Positions 32,521-41,887 of a stretch of DNA of 64,000 nucleotides are shown piece after piece. Below the pieces are notes generated by a model that saw only the letters and a list, made by a program, of their open reading frames with translations, did not search any database and had not been told where the DNA came from. Position 1 is the first letter of the stretch. The number at the start of each line of letters is the position of its first letter. The position numbers were made by a program, and so were the translations under genes. This DNA is from Dyella sp. AtDHG13 (GTDB lineage: Bacteria; Pseudomonadota; Gammaproteobacteria; Xanthomonadales; Rhodanobacteraceae), in the NCBI RefSeq assembly GCF_003201105.1, contig NZ_QICJ01000008.1:124001-188000 (forward strand), read 5' to 3'.

Positions 32521-33225
32521 TCACCCCATGCGCAACAGCTTGCGCAACGCCGGCAGATTGCGCCGGCTCACTTCCGGCATCAGTTCCGTGCCGCCCAGCC
32601 GCGCGAGCACGCGGCCGTCGTTGAGCGTCTTCAGGCCGATCAGACGCTGCGCGGGCACCAGGCAGTTGCGGTGCAGGCGGATCAGGGTCTCGGGATAGGC
32701 CTCTTCCAGCTGGCGCAGCGAATCCTCCAGCAGCAGCTGGCCGCCGCGATGCTGCACCACCACGTATTTCTCTTCCGCCAGCAGGCAGACGACGTCGTCC
32801 AGCGCCACGCGCACCTGCTCGCCACGCAGGCGGCCGTGCAGGTAGCCGCCGGTGTCGCGCGGCGCCTGCTGCAGGCGCAGGCGCGCGCGCTGCAGGGCTT
32901 CGTTGAGCCGTTCCAGGCGCACGGGCTTCAGCAGGTAGTCCACCGCGCCCAGTTCGAACGCCTGCAGCGCGTGGCCTTCATAGGCGGTGCAGAACACCAC
33001 CAGCGGGCGCTTGCGCGCGGCCAGGCGCTGGGCGAGCGCGGTGCCGCTGATGCCGGGCATGTTGATGTCCAGCAGCAATACATCCGGTTGCAGGTCGCCC
33101 AGTGCTTCGAGCGCGGCTTCGCCGTCGGCCACGCTGCCCACGACTTCCACGTCGGCGCAGTCGCCGAGCAGCGCGGCCAGGCGGGTTCGTGCGAGGGGTT
33201 CGTCGTCAACGATGAGTACGCGCAT
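32521..33225 (-). CDS. LytTR-family response regulator (AlgR-like)
   Basis: 234 residues. Receiver domain with the acidic pocket Asp7/Asp8 and phospho-acceptor Asp53 in 'LLLDINMPG', then Lys in 'YLLKPVRLERL'. A LytTR DNA-binding domain (about 130-234) contains 'RLHRNCLVPAQRLIGL'. Partner of the histidine kinase immediately upstream (four bases apart). In Pseudomonas AlgR controls alginate, twitching and virulence genes; here targets are unknown, and no alginate genes are present. The start at 33225 (MRVLIVDDEP) is preferred over an extension into the kinase gene. Confidence 0.93.
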   Translation of the reverse strand: MRVLIVDDEPLARTRLAALLGDCADVEVVGSVADGEAALEALGDLQPDVLLLDINMPGISGTALAQRLAARKRPLVVFCTAYEGHALQAFELGAVDYLLKPVRLERLNEALQRARLRLQQAPRDTGGYLHGRLRGEQVRVALDDVVCLLAEEKYVVVQHRGGQLLLEDSLRQLEEAYPETLIRLHRNCLVPAQRLIGLKTLNDGRVLARLGGTELMPEVSRRNLPALRKLLRMG

Positions 33226-33229
33226 CGGT

Positions 33230-34276
33230 TCAGGGTGTAGGCAGTTCAAGCCGCACGACGAAACGGTCGCCGCGCGGACCGGAGATCACGCCGGCGCGTG
33301 GGCCGAAACGATAGGCCACGCGACGGCGCACGTTGTCCAGGCCATGGCCGTGGCCGCCGGGGGCGGGCGTGCCGGCCAGCGGGTTGTCGATTTCGATGAC
33401 GAGGCCGTCGCGCTCGCGCCGGCCGCGCAGGATCACCTCGCCACCTTCGCGCAGCGGCTGGATGCCGTGGCGCACGGCATTCTCCACCAGGGGCTGCAGC
33501 AGCAGGCGCGGCAAGGGAAAGTCGTCGGGAACATCGTCCAGCTCGCGCCGCACGCGCAGGCGTTCGCCCAGGCGCAGCTGTTCGATGTCGAGGTAGCGAT
33601 CGACCAGGCCGAGCTCCTCGCGCAGCGTGCCGTCGCGCGTGCCGTGTTCGCCCAGCGCGGCGCGGAAGAGTTCGGAGAGGTCTTCCACGCAGCGTTCCGC
33701 CGCTGCCGGGTCGACCCGCACCAGCGCGGCGACGGTGTTCATGCTGTTGAACAGGAAGTGCGGGCGGATGCGCGCCTGCAACGCGGCGACCTGCGCCTGC
33801 GAAACGGCCTCCAGCCGGGTCTGCCACTGCGCGAGCAGGTAGAAGTAGCGCAGCATCGCCGCGCCGAGCAGCGCGGCGATCACCGTGTTGTTGAGGACGA
33901 AGTCGCCGGCGGTATCGCGCAGCAGCTCCATCTGCATGGCGCCGTCCATCCAGTACACCACGGCGCTGCCGGCGGCGACGATCAGCACCATCGCCAGCCA
34001 CACGCCCGCGTACGACGCATGGCCGGGCAGCCGCTCGAACAGCGGTCGCAGCTTGCACAGGGCCACGCCGATCACCACCGCCAGCCAGTCGGCGAACAGC
34101 ATGCCGATGGAATAGCCGCGCCAGCCGTGGCTGTTGTTGGGCGCCAGCCACATCACGGTCACGGTGATGGACGCCGTGATCAGCAGCGCGAAGATCACCG
34201 GCCCGCTGCAGAAATCAGGCAGCGGACGATGATCGCCGCGGGCAGGCGCCGGTGTGGCGGTGGTGGACTCCCTCAT
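33230..34276 (-). CDS. Sensor histidine kinase (AlgZ/FimS-like, His_kinase family)
   Basis: 348 residues. Four to five membrane helices (about 26-46, 58-76, 92-110, 128-146) with small loops and no large sensor domain. The phospho-acceptor is His173 in 'RIRPHFLFNSMNTV', typical of the LytS/AlgZ class. The ATPase has 'LVENAVRHG' as N-box and 'GHGHGLDNVRRR' as G-box. Cognate regulator gene follows directly. Signal sensed is unknown, and the compact membrane domain suggests a membrane-borne cue. Confidence 0.92.
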   Translation of the reverse strand: MRESTTATPAPARGDHRPLPDFCSGPVIFALLITASITVTVMWLAPNNSHGWRGYSIGMLFADWLAVVIGVALCKLRPLFERLPGHASYAGVWLAMVLIVAAGSAVVYWMDGAMQMELLRDTAGDFVLNNTVIAALLGAAMLRYFYLLAQWQTRLEAVSQAQVAALQARIRPHFLFNSMNTVAALVRVDPAAAERCVEDLSELFRAALGEHGTRDGTLREELGLVDRYLDIEQLRLGERLRVRRELDDVPDDFPLPRLLLQPLVENAVRHGIQPLREGGEVILRGRRERDGLVIEIDNPLAGTPAPGGHGHGLDNVRRRVAYRFGPRAGVISGPRGDRFVVRLELPTP

Positions 34277-34331
34277 GGGCGGAAGTATGCCGCATGCGTA
34301 TCAGAGCTTTCTTGAGCGTAGTCGCGTCCGC

Positions 34332-34997
34332 TCAGGCTTCCAGCCGCGTGGTCATCCACTGGCGCAGGTCGGCCACTTCCTCGCCGCATACCGAATGCGG
34401 CATGGGATAGGTATGCCAGCTCACCAGGTAACCCAGCGACTGCAGCAGGTCGCGCGAATTCACGCCGCGCGTGAGCGGAACGATGGGGTCGGCCGTGCCG
34501 TGGCCCCAGAACACGGGCGTCTGCGCGTTGGCGAGGCTGCGTTCGGTGACGAACGCCTCCTGCAGGGGCAGGTAGGTGGACAGGGCGATCACGCCCGCGA
34601 GCTTTTCCGCATGGCGCAGCCCGGCCGACAGCGCGATGGCGCCGCCCTGCGAGAAGCCGGCCAGCAGGATCTGCGCGGTCGGCACGCCGCGTTCGTTCTC
34701 GCGCGCGATCAGCGCCTCCACGCTGGCGATGGACGCGCGCATGCCTGTCTCGTCCTGCCGGGAAATCAGGTCCACGCCGACGATGTCGTACCAGGCGCGC
34801 ATCGGCATGCCGCCGTTCACCGTCACCGGCCGCACCGGCGCATGCGGGAACACGAAGCGCAGCGCGGGCCACGAGGGCGATACCAGCTCCGGCACGATGG
34901 GCGCGAAGTCGTTGCCGTCGGCACCCAGGCCGTGCAGCCAGATCACGCTGTGGCTGGGGTTGGGGGCGGTTTCGATCTCGACGGTGGGCAGGGGCAT
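34332..34997 (-). CDS. Alpha/beta hydrolase, carboxylesterase/phospholipase family (EstB-like)
   Basis: 221 residues. Triad Ser116 in 'LAGFSQGGA', Asp170 in 'GHGTADPIV' and His201 in 'YPMPHSV'; oxyanion region 'WLHGLGADGND'. This family (Abhydrolase_2) covers bacterial carboxylesterases and homologues of acyl-protein thioesterase. Cytoplasmic, no signal peptide. It lies upstream of algZ on the same strand with 55 bp between, so it may be co-transcribed with the two-component genes. Confidence 0.93.
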   Translation of the reverse strand: MPLPTVEIETAPNPSHSVIWLHGLGADGNDFAPIVPELVSPSWPALRFVFPHAPVRPVTVNGGMPMRAWYDIVGVDLISRQDETGMRASIASVEALIARENERGVPTAQILLAGFSQGGAIALSAGLRHAEKLAGVIALSTYLPLQEAFVTERSLANAQTPVFWGHGTADPIVPLTRGVNSRDLLQSLGYLVSWHTYPMPHSVCGEEVADLRQWMTTRLEA

Positions 34998-35181
34998 GAG
35001 GGTTCGCCGGGCGTGGGGCTGCGGGAAGCATGCCTCGAAGACATGCGCGGGAACCTCACGAAACGCACGTTCCGCCGTCAGGGACGACAGGGCATGGATG
35101 CACGGTACGCGGAGTGGGCTCCCAGGGTAACCGCCAAGATTAGCTGCCTAGGCGATCAGTTTGAACCGGGACCATCGGCGC

Positions 35182-35209
35182 TTGTGCGCTTTCGGAGCTT
35201 GGCTATGCT
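35182..35209 (+). promoter_or_regulatory. Candidate sigma-70 promoter of the S9 peptidase gene
   Basis: TTGTGC (35182-35187), 16-base spacer, TATGCT (35204-35209), 26 bases before the ATG. Hexamers match the consensus only partly. The rest of the 238-bp gap (34998-35235) shows nothing else. Confidence 0.35.
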
Positions 35210-35235
35210 GCCCCGTTTTGACTGTGGAGCCCTCC

Positions 35236-37671
35236 ATGCGCCGAACGCTGTTCGCCGGCCTTGCCGCCCTCGCCGCGCTGCCCGCGGCGGCCCTGTCGCC
35301 CCCGTCGTCCGGCGGAGCGCTGGACCTGGAAACCATCATGGCCAGCCCCGACTGGATCGGCGCCGCGGTGGAACAGCCCTACTGGAGCGCGGACGGCCAC
35401 AGCCTGTACTACGCGCTCAAGCGCGACGGCAGCAAGGTGCGCGACCTGTACCGCGTGGACCCGGTCAGCGGCCAGAGCGTGAAGCTCGACCCCGCCGCCA
35501 TGGCGCAGGCGGAAGGCCCGTCGGTCTACGACCGCGCGCATCGCCATGCCGCCTACGTGATGCACGGTGACATCTTCATGGTCGACCTTTTCAGCGGCCG
35601 CCGCGTGCAGGTCACCCGCTCGACCGAGGCGGAATCCTCGCCGCGCTTCTCCAGCGACGGCCGCAGCCTGCAATACCGCCAGGGCAACAACTGGTTCGTC
35701 TACGACCTCGCCTCCGGCGTGAGCGGCCCGGCCGCCGTGCTGCGCTTCGTCGACGATCCGCAGGAAAAGAAGCCCGACCAGCTCAAGGACATGCAGCTGG
35801 AACTGTTCAAGTCGCTGCGCGAGAACAAGTCGGACAAGGACGCCGCACGCGCGAACGACGAGGCCATGCTGGCCGCCGACCCGGGCCGCGCGCCCAAGCC
35901 CATCTACCTGGGCGAAGGCGGCGAGCCGGCCGACACCGAGCTGTCGCCCGATGGCCGCTGGATGGTGGTGGTGACCAAGCCCAAGGGCGCGAAGGAAGGC
36001 AAGCACCCCGAAGTCACCCACTACGTCACCGAGTCCGGCTACGCCGAGCAGCAGGAAACGCGCGTCTACGTGGGGCACGACGATCCCGCGCCGCAGTCGC
36101 TGGTGCTGGTGGACCTGAAGTCGGCCAAGTTCTATCCGCTCAAGACCGATGCCCTGCCTGGCATCAAGGACGATCCGCTCAAGGACATCCGCGCCAAGAC
36201 CATCGCCGCCCTGCAGAAGGACGGCAAGGCCGACGAGGCCAAAGCGCTGAAGGCGCCCGACGTGCGCGCGGTGCGCATCGTCTCCAACGCCGACGACGGC
36301 GGCGGTGGCGGCGTCGTGTGGAGCGACGACGGCCAGAACGTCGCCATCCAGCTGCGCGCCATCGACAACAAGGACCGCTGGATCGCCAGCGTCGACTTCG
36401 ACAAGCATGCGCTGGTCAACCAGCACCGCCTCACCGACAACGCCTGGATCAACTGGAACTTCAACGATTTCGGCTGGCTCAAGGACGGCCGCACGCTGTG
36501 GTATCTCAGCGAGGAAACCGGCTACTCGCAGCTCTACACCAAGCCGCTCGGCGGCAAGGCCAAGGCGCTGACCAGCGGCACGTTCGAAGTGAGCCATCCG
36601 GCGCTGAGCGAAGACGGCCAATGGTTCTACGTGCGCACCAACCAGGTCGCGCCGTACAGCTACGACGTCTATCGCGTGCCCAGCGCGGGCGGCGAACTCG
36701 CGCGCCTCACGCAGTACCAGGGCATGGACGACTTCGCGCTGTCGCCGGACGGCCGCCAGCTGGCGGTGCTGCATTCCTCGCCGTACACGCTGGCGCAGTT
36801 GGCGGTGCAGGGCGTCGATGGCGGCACGCCGCGCGAACTCACCAACACCATGAAGCCGGCCTTCACCGCGCACGCGTGGATCCAGCCGAAGATCGTCGGC
36901 GTGCCGTCCTCGCACGGCGCGGGCACCATCTGGGCGAAGTACTACGGCCCGGCCGATGAAGCCGCCGCGGCGTCGCGTCCGGCGGTGATCTTCGTGCATG
37001 GCGCGGGCTACCTGCAGAACGTCACGCTGTCGTACTCCAACTACTTCCGCGAACAGATGTTCCACAACCTGCTGGTGCAGCAGGGCTACGTGGTGCTGGA
37101 CATGGACTACCGCGCCTCCGAAGGCTACGGCCGCGCATGGCGCACGGCGATCTACCGCCAGATGGGCCATCCGGAACTGGAAGACCTGCTCGACGGCAAG
37201 GCGTGGCTGGTGAAGAACCACGGCGTGGACCCCAAGCGCGTGGGCATGTACGGCGGCAGCTACGGCGGCTTCATGACGCTGATGTCGCTGCTGCGCGCGC
37301 CGGGTGAGTTCGCCGCCGGCTCCGCGCTGCGGCCGGTCACTGACTGGACCAGCTACAACCACGAGTACACGTCCAACATCCTCAACGATCCCCAGCTCGA
37401 CCCGGAGTCGTACCGGATCAGCTCGCCGATCAACTACGCCGACCAGCTGCAGGATCCGCTGCTGATGCAGCACGGCCTGATCGACGACAACGTGCTGACC
37501 AGCGACACCATTCGCCTGTACCAGCGCTTCATCGAGCTGCACAAGAACAACTTCTGGATGTCGCTGTATCCGATGGAACGCCACGGCTTCCAGCATCCGG
37601 ATTCGTGGTACGACGAATACCGTCGTATCGACGAGCTGTTCAATACGTACGTGAAGCCGGCGAAGCCGTAA
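35236..37671 (+). CDS. Secreted S9 family peptidase (DPP4/prolyl oligopeptidase-like)
   Basis: 811 residues. Signal peptide 'MRRTLFAGLAALAALPAAALS'. N-terminal WD40-like beta-propeller (about 40-560, repeated 'SPDGR' turns), then an alpha/beta-hydrolase domain. Nucleophile is Ser675 in 'YGGSYGGFM', Asp at 750/751 in 'HGLIDDNV', and His783 in 'MERHGFQHPDSW'. Likely a periplasmic or secreted dipeptidyl or acyl-aminoacyl peptidase acting with the other exported peptidases in the window (S10, M61-like). A 15-pair hairpin follows its stop. Confidence 0.95.
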   Translation: MRRTLFAGLAALAALPAAALSPPSSGGALDLETIMASPDWIGAAVEQPYWSADGHSLYYALKRDGSKVRDLYRVDPVSGQSVKLDPAAMAQAEGPSVYDRAHRHAAYVMHGDIFMVDLFSGRRVQVTRSTEAESSPRFSSDGRSLQYRQGNNWFVYDLASGVSGPAAVLRFVDDPQEKKPDQLKDMQLELFKSLRENKSDKDAARANDEAMLAADPGRAPKPIYLGEGGEPADTELSPDGRWMVVVTKPKGAKEGKHPEVTHYVTESGYAEQQETRVYVGHDDPAPQSLVLVDLKSAKFYPLKTDALPGIKDDPLKDIRAKTIAALQKDGKADEAKALKAPDVRAVRIVSNADDGGGGGVVWSDDGQNVAIQLRAIDNKDRWIASVDFDKHALVNQHRLTDNAWINWNFNDFGWLKDGRTLWYLSEETGYSQLYTKPLGGKAKALTSGTFEVSHPALSEDGQWFYVRTNQVAPYSYDVYRVPSAGGELARLTQYQGMDDFALSPDGRQLAVLHSSPYTLAQLAVQGVDGGTPRELTNTMKPAFTAHAWIQPKIVGVPSSHGAGTIWAKYYGPADEAAAASRPAVIFVHGAGYLQNVTLSYSNYFREQMFHNLLVQQGYVVLDMDYRASEGYGRAWRTAIYRQMGHPELEDLLDGKAWLVKNHGVDPKRVGMYGGSYGGFMTLMSLLRAPGEFAAGSALRPVTDWTSYNHEYTSNILNDPQLDPESYRISSPINYADQLQDPLLMQHGLIDDNVLTSDTIRLYQRFIELHKNNFWMSLYPMERHGFQHPDSWYDEYRRIDELFNTYVKPAKP

Positions 37672-37677
37672 GGTGCT

Positions 37678-37710
37678 CGCACCCTCTCCCCGCGACGGGG
37701 AGAGGGTGCG
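37678..37710. terminator. 15-bp perfect hairpin between convergent genes
   Basis: CGCACCCTCTCCCCG and its exact complement with loop CGA, six bases after the S9 stop and eight bases before the GT4 stop on the other strand. No T tract. Its core resembles the arms of the 24989-25171 repeat, so it is probably a REP-type element doing duty at two 3' ends. Confidence 0.6.
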
Positions 37711-37718
37711 CAACAGTG

Positions 37719-38834
37719 TTACCGCAAGCCGAGCAAGCGCTCGTAAGCGGCTTCGGTGCGCCCCACGAACAACGGCAGGCCGAACTCCCGCTCGGCGTGT
37801 TCCCGCGCCACCGCGCCCATCGCCGGCAGCGCATCGCGCTGTTCCACCAGCCGCGTCACCGCGGCAGCGATGGCATCCGGATCGCGCACCGGCACCAGCC
37901 AGCCATCGGTTCCCTCGCGGATGTTTTCCGGCAGCCCCGCGTAGTCCGTCAGCAACACCGGCTTGCCCATCGCCATCATCTCGCGGCACGCGAACGAAAT
38001 GGTCTCCACGTCGTAGGAGAGCACGAAGCCCGCGTCGAGCGCCGCGACCATGCCGCGCGCATCGGTCAGCACGCCGGGAAACACCACTTGCCCGGCCAGC
38101 CCGAGCTGCGCGACGCGCTCGAGCTCGTCTGCCTTCGGCGGCACGCCGGCGACAAGCACGCGCAGCCGGCTGCGCACGTCGGCAGATAGCCGGGGCAGCG
38201 CTTCCATCAGGTCCATCCAGCCCTTGTAGCTGGCGGTGCCGGCATTGCTTCCGAGCAGAAACAGATGGTCGTCACCGCCGTTCCAGCGGGCGCGCTCCGC
38301 CTTCGCTGCGTCGGCGGGCCACGGCGACCAGCGCTCGACGTCGACGCCGTTGTAGACGGTTTCGATGCGGCAACGGCGATAGGCGGTGCGCAGCAGTTCC
38401 CTGCGCGTGCATTCGCATACCGCGATCACCAGATCGGTGCGCCGCGCGCGCAAGGCGTTGCCGATACCGCGCACGGGCTTGGAGTTGTGCTTGGTCCATA
38501 CCAGCGCGGGCCGCTTCGGCGGCATCGCCGACAGCACCAGGCGATGGTCGGCCGAGCCGTTGACGTGGACGATGTCGAAGGCCTGCCGGTGCAGATAGTC
38601 GGCCAGCTGCGCGCGCGCGCGTCGCCGTGCCTTCCATCGGTTCAGGCCGTTGGGAAACGGCTGGTCCAGCACGAACACGCCGGGCAAGGCACGCGCCTCG
38701 CGGTTGAGCCGGCTGCCGGGCGGAGCGGCCACGTGCACCTCGTGGCGTGACGCCAGCGCCGCCGCCAGCTCGCGGATATAGGTGGTGTGGCCGCCGCCAT
38801 CGCCCGCATGGAAGTTCGTGTAGAGCAGCTTCAT
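37719..38834 (-). CDS. Glycosyltransferase family 4
   Basis: 371 residues, GT-B fold. N-terminal 'MKLLYTNFHAGDGGGHTTYI' Gly-rich loop, 'ETVYNGVDVERW', and the C-terminal nucleotide-sugar site around 'DAGFVLSYDVETISFACREMMAMGKPV', where the usual E-x7-E motif falls. Retaining transferase, probably for LPS core or O-antigen. Start ATG (38832-38834) overlaps the stop of the preceding GT2 gene (ATGA). It is the last gene of a five-gene minus-strand cluster. Confidence 0.93.
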   Translation of the reverse strand: MKLLYTNFHAGDGGGHTTYIRELAAALASRHEVHVAAPPGSRLNREARALPGVFVLDQPFPNGLNRWKARRRARAQLADYLHRQAFDIVHVNGSADHRLVLSAMPPKRPALVWTKHNSKPVRGIGNALRARRTDLVIAVCECTRRELLRTAYRRCRIETVYNGVDVERWSPWPADAAKAERARWNGGDDHLFLLGSNAGTASYKGWMDLMEALPRLSADVRSRLRVLVAGVPPKADELERVAQLGLAGQVVFPGVLTDARGMVAALDAGFVLSYDVETISFACREMMAMGKPVLLTDYAGLPENIREGTDGWLVPVRDPDAIAAAVTRLVEQRDALPAMGAVAREHAEREFGLPLFVGRTEAAYERLLGLR

Positions 38835-39673
38835 GCGGCGTGCGCGTCGTCGTCGAGCAGATCGACGTGCTGGTTCACGCCGCGCTCGCACCAGGTGATG
38901 CCCTCGGTGCGCGTGGCATGGAACAGGCGATTGTTCGGCAGGTCCATGTCGTCGACGTCCGGCGGCGAACGCGAGTTGTGCCACAGGTGCACGGCGAGCG
39001 CGGCCCATTTGAGCGCGCGCCGTTTCAGGCCGGCGTTTTCCAGCCGCGCGGCCAGCTCGCGGTCTTCGGCGCCGTAGCCTTCCATGCGCTCGTCGAAGCC
39101 GTTCACGCGCAGCAGGTCGTCGCGCCAGAAGCTCATGTTGCAGCTCATCACGCGGCCGCCGTTGCGCGAACGCGCCTTCCAGCGCGCGAGCAGGGGCGCG
39201 CGGAATGCGTACAGCCGGCGCGTGCCGTCGAATTCGTCGAAGTTGGCCGTGGACCACGGCGCGAACACCGGCGCCTTGCCGGCGAGCAGGCGCTGCGATT
39301 CCTCGGGCGTGGCCTTGATGCGCCCGCCCTGCAGGAAGTAGCCGCGCTCGGCCAGCATCAGGTGGTCGGCGACGAAGTGCGGATGCACCAGCATGTCGCC
39401 GTCGAGCAGGATCACGTAGTCGCCACGGCTCGCCGCGATGCCGCGATTGCGCGCACGCGCGGCGCGGAAGCCCTTGTCTTCATGCCATATGTGGCGGAGC
39501 GGCACGGGGAAATCCCGCTGCAGGCGATCGATCAACGCGGCGGTTTCCGCGCCGGAGCCGTCATCCGCCACCAGCACTTCGTCGGGCAGGCAGGTCTGGG
39601 CAGCCACGCTGCGCAGCAAGGCCTCGAGGGCGCCTGGCCAGTTGTAGGTGATGACGATCAGCGAGACTTTCAT
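38831..39673 (-). CDS. Glycosyltransferase family 2
   Basis: 280 residues, GT-A fold: 'VSLIVITYNWPGALEALLRS', 'VLVADDGSG', the DxD 'ILLDGDMLVHP', and a C-terminal galactosyltransferase-like part 'GGRVMSCNMSFWRDDLLRVNGFDERMEGYGAEDREL' in which the final acidic stretch is catalytic. Clearly paralogous to the GT2 at 40887-41777. Overlaps both neighbours by four bases. No membrane helices, so it acts at the cytoplasmic face on a lipid-linked acceptor. Confidence 0.93.
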   Translation of the reverse strand: MKVSLIVITYNWPGALEALLRSVAAQTCLPDEVLVADDGSGAETAALIDRLQRDFPVPLRHIWHEDKGFRAARARNRGIAASRGDYVILLDGDMLVHPHFVADHLMLAERGYFLQGGRIKATPEESQRLLAGKAPVFAPWSTANFDEFDGTRRLYAFRAPLLARWKARSRNGGRVMSCNMSFWRDDLLRVNGFDERMEGYGAEDRELAARLENAGLKRRALKWAALAVHLWHNSRSPPDVDDMDLPNNRLFHATRTEGITWCERGVNQHVDLLDDDAHAA

Positions 39674-40890
39674 GCCGCGTTCGCGCCGCTCCTGTCGGCA
39701 GGCCGGTCCAGCGACAGACTAAGCGCCAGCGGCAGCCAGGTGATCAGCCAGACCGGGCGAGGGCTGTCGATCAGGTGGGGCAGGTCGAACTGCACCAGCA
39801 CCGTGCCGAACACCCACAGGCCCAGGATGATCGTGCCCAGCGCTTCGCGCCGGTGGCGCCAGCCCGCCCAGCCCACGGCCAGCCAGATGCCCGTCCACAG
39901 CACGAGGCCGGGAATGCCCAGCTCGATCGCCAGCTGGCTGTACATGTTGTGCGCGTGGGTCAGCACCTCGCCGCCCGCCGAGAACGTGAACGGCGTGCCT
40001 TCGCCGAGGCCTCGCCAGGGATGCTCGAGGAACAGGTGCATGGACTGCGCGAAGATCTCCGGCCGCAGCGACCACCCGCGCGCCATCAGCATCTGCGCGC
40101 CGACCAGGGCGCTGATCACGCCCAGCCCGACTAGCAGCCCGGCATAGAGCCAGGCGCGGCGGCCACCCTGGCACAGCACCATCACCACCAGCGCCAGGAA
40201 CAAGGCAGCCAGGGCGCTGCGCCCGAGCGTGAGCAGCACGAACAGGGCGAGCGTGGCGATCGCCAGCCATTTGGCCGCCAGCCACAGCTTGCCGTCCAAG
40301 CGCCACGGCCACAGCCACAGCAGGGCCGCGCCCATGCCGCCGGCAGCGAGGTTGGAATTGCCCATCACGCCGAAACCAATCAGCCGTCCATCCGGCTGGG
40401 GTGCGAGCAGGCTCTGCACGATGGCCACGCCGGCCACCAGCGCCATCGCCAGGCCGCAGCCCACGAACAGGCGCCGGGTGAGGTCCTCATCCCGACCCAA
40501 GGCCTGCTGCCACGCGAACAGGAACAACAGGATGCTGACGTTGTGCCCGGCTTCGTCCGCCCGGCGGACGGTATGTCCCCAGGCCAGCGTGAGCAGTCCC
40601 CAGGCCAGCAGCAGCACGACCCAGGGCACCAGCGGACGGCGCCAGAAATCCAGCCCGCGCGACGGCCGCGCGATGAACAGCACCAGCGCCGGCAGATACA
40701 AGATCAGCACCAGCACGCGCTGGTAGATCTTGCCTGGGTTGTACGAGGCGCCCGCCGGCATGACGGCCATGCCCAGGATCAGCCACACCATGCCCAGCAC
40801 CAGCAGGCGCAGCAGCCAGCGCGTGGCGGGGCCTTGCGTGGCGAGGGAGCCGATAGCGGACACGTCCGCCTTGAACTGCACGTCGTTCAT
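39670..40890 (-). CDS. O-antigen ligase family membrane protein
   Basis: 406 residues with about ten to twelve membrane helices and a large periplasmic loop near the C-terminal third containing 'HAHNMYSQLAIELGIPG', the Wzy_C/WaaL signature with the key His. WaaL ligases transfer undecaprenyl-linked glycan to lipid A-core; related Wzy proteins polymerise O units. Sequence alone does not separate these two, and I call the family only. Embedded between two GT2 genes with four-base ATGA overlaps at both ends. Confidence 0.9.
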   Translation of the reverse strand: MNDVQFKADVSAIGSLATQGPATRWLLRLLVLGMVWLILGMAVMPAGASYNPGKIYQRVLVLILYLPALVLFIARPSRGLDFWRRPLVPWVVLLLAWGLLTLAWGHTVRRADEAGHNVSILLFLFAWQQALGRDEDLTRRLFVGCGLAMALVAGVAIVQSLLAPQPDGRLIGFGVMGNSNLAAGGMGAALLWLWPWRLDGKLWLAAKWLAIATLALFVLLTLGRSALAALFLALVVMVLCQGGRRAWLYAGLLVGLGVISALVGAQMLMARGWSLRPEIFAQSMHLFLEHPWRGLGEGTPFTFSAGGEVLTHAHNMYSQLAIELGIPGLVLWTGIWLAVGWAGWRHRREALGTIILGLWVFGTVLVQFDLPHLIDSPRPVWLITWLPLALSLSLDRPADRSGANAA

Positions 40891-41777
40891 CGAGCAGCCG
40901 CCTCGTCCCGCAGGTCCGCCGGGGGCTGGACGAAATCGGCCAGATGGCCGTCCAGTCCGTGCTCGGCGCGAATCAGCCCCGCGTCGCGGGCGGCATACAG
41001 CAGCACGTTGTTGGGCAGGCTGGGGTCGGCCGGGTCCGGCGGCGCCACGCTGCGGTGTTCCAGGTGCAGCGCCAGCGCGGCGAACTTGATCTGGCTGCGG
41101 CGCAGGCCGGCGTGCCGCAGGCGCAGGTCGATCTCCAGGTCTTCGCTGCCGTAGCCATGCATGCGTTCGTCATAGCCGTTGACCCGTATCAGGTCCTCGC
41201 GCCAGAAACTCACGTTGCAGCCCATTGGGTGGCCGCTGGAGCGCGACTTGAGCCGCGCCAGCCAGGGCAGCCGCAGCGTGTGGTGCCGGCGGCCGAAGTG
41301 GTAGGTGCTGCGGTCCTTGTCGTCGCGGAAATAGGCGTCGGTGAACCAGCCGAAGCGCGGCTTGCCACCGGCGATCAGCCGCGCGGTTTCCTCGACGGTG
41401 GTGCGGATGCGCGTGCCCTGCAGGAAGCGCCCCGGCCGCGCCAGGGCCAGATGGTCGGCCACGAAATGGCGGTGGATCACCATGTCGCCGTCGACCTGGA
41501 TGATGTAGTCGCCCCGCGAGGCGGCAATGCCGCGGTTGAGGATGCGCGCCTTGCGGAACCCTTCGTCGGGCTGCCACACATGGCGCAGCGGCACCGGAAA
41601 GTCGCGGGCGATGGTGCGCAGCAGCTCGGCGGTGTCCTCGCGCGAGCCGTCGTCGACGATGATCACCTCGTCGGGCAGCCGGCTCTGCGCGGCCACGGCA
41701 CGCAAGACCAGCGCGAGCGCCTCCTTCCAGTTATAGGTGGAGATGATCATGGAGACGCTGTTCGCGGACTTGGGCAT
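40887..41777 (-). CDS. Glycosyltransferase family 2
   Basis: 296 residues from MPKSANSVSM. Same architecture as the 38831-39673 gene: 'VSMIISTYNWKEALALVLRA', 'VIIVDDGSRED', DxD 'IQVDGDMVIH' and the C-terminal 'MGCNVSFWREDLIRVNGYDERMHGYGSEDLEI' acidic motif. The two proteins look like a tandem duplication separated by the ligase gene. A longer frame to 41828 is possible, but its extra 17 residues are not GT sequence. Follows the unknown GT gene by 110 bp. Confidence 0.92.
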   Translation of the reverse strand: MPKSANSVSMIISTYNWKEALALVLRAVAAQSRLPDEVIIVDDGSREDTAELLRTIARDFPVPLRHVWQPDEGFRKARILNRGIAASRGDYIIQVDGDMVIHRHFVADHLALARPGRFLQGTRIRTTVEETARLIAGGKPRFGWFTDAYFRDDKDRSTYHFGRRHHTLRLPWLARLKSRSSGHPMGCNVSFWREDLIRVNGYDERMHGYGSEDLEIDLRLRHAGLRRSQIKFAALALHLEHRSVAPPDPADPSLPNNVLLYAARDAGLIRAEHGLDGHLADFVQPPADLRDEAAAR

Positions 41778-41887
41778 GGGCTTGGCTGGTCTTTCTGGTC
41801 TCACCCGCGACAACCCCGCGGCCGGCAACGCCCAAGGCTACCCGCGGGCGCAGTAATGCCGCATAAAGCCGCGGCGGGCGCGAACGG

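Noticed and set aside
35203-37989. 928-codon minus-strand open frame across the S9 peptidase gene
   Set aside because: His/Val/Gln-rich antisense artefact. The catalytic triad and signal peptide are on the plus strand.
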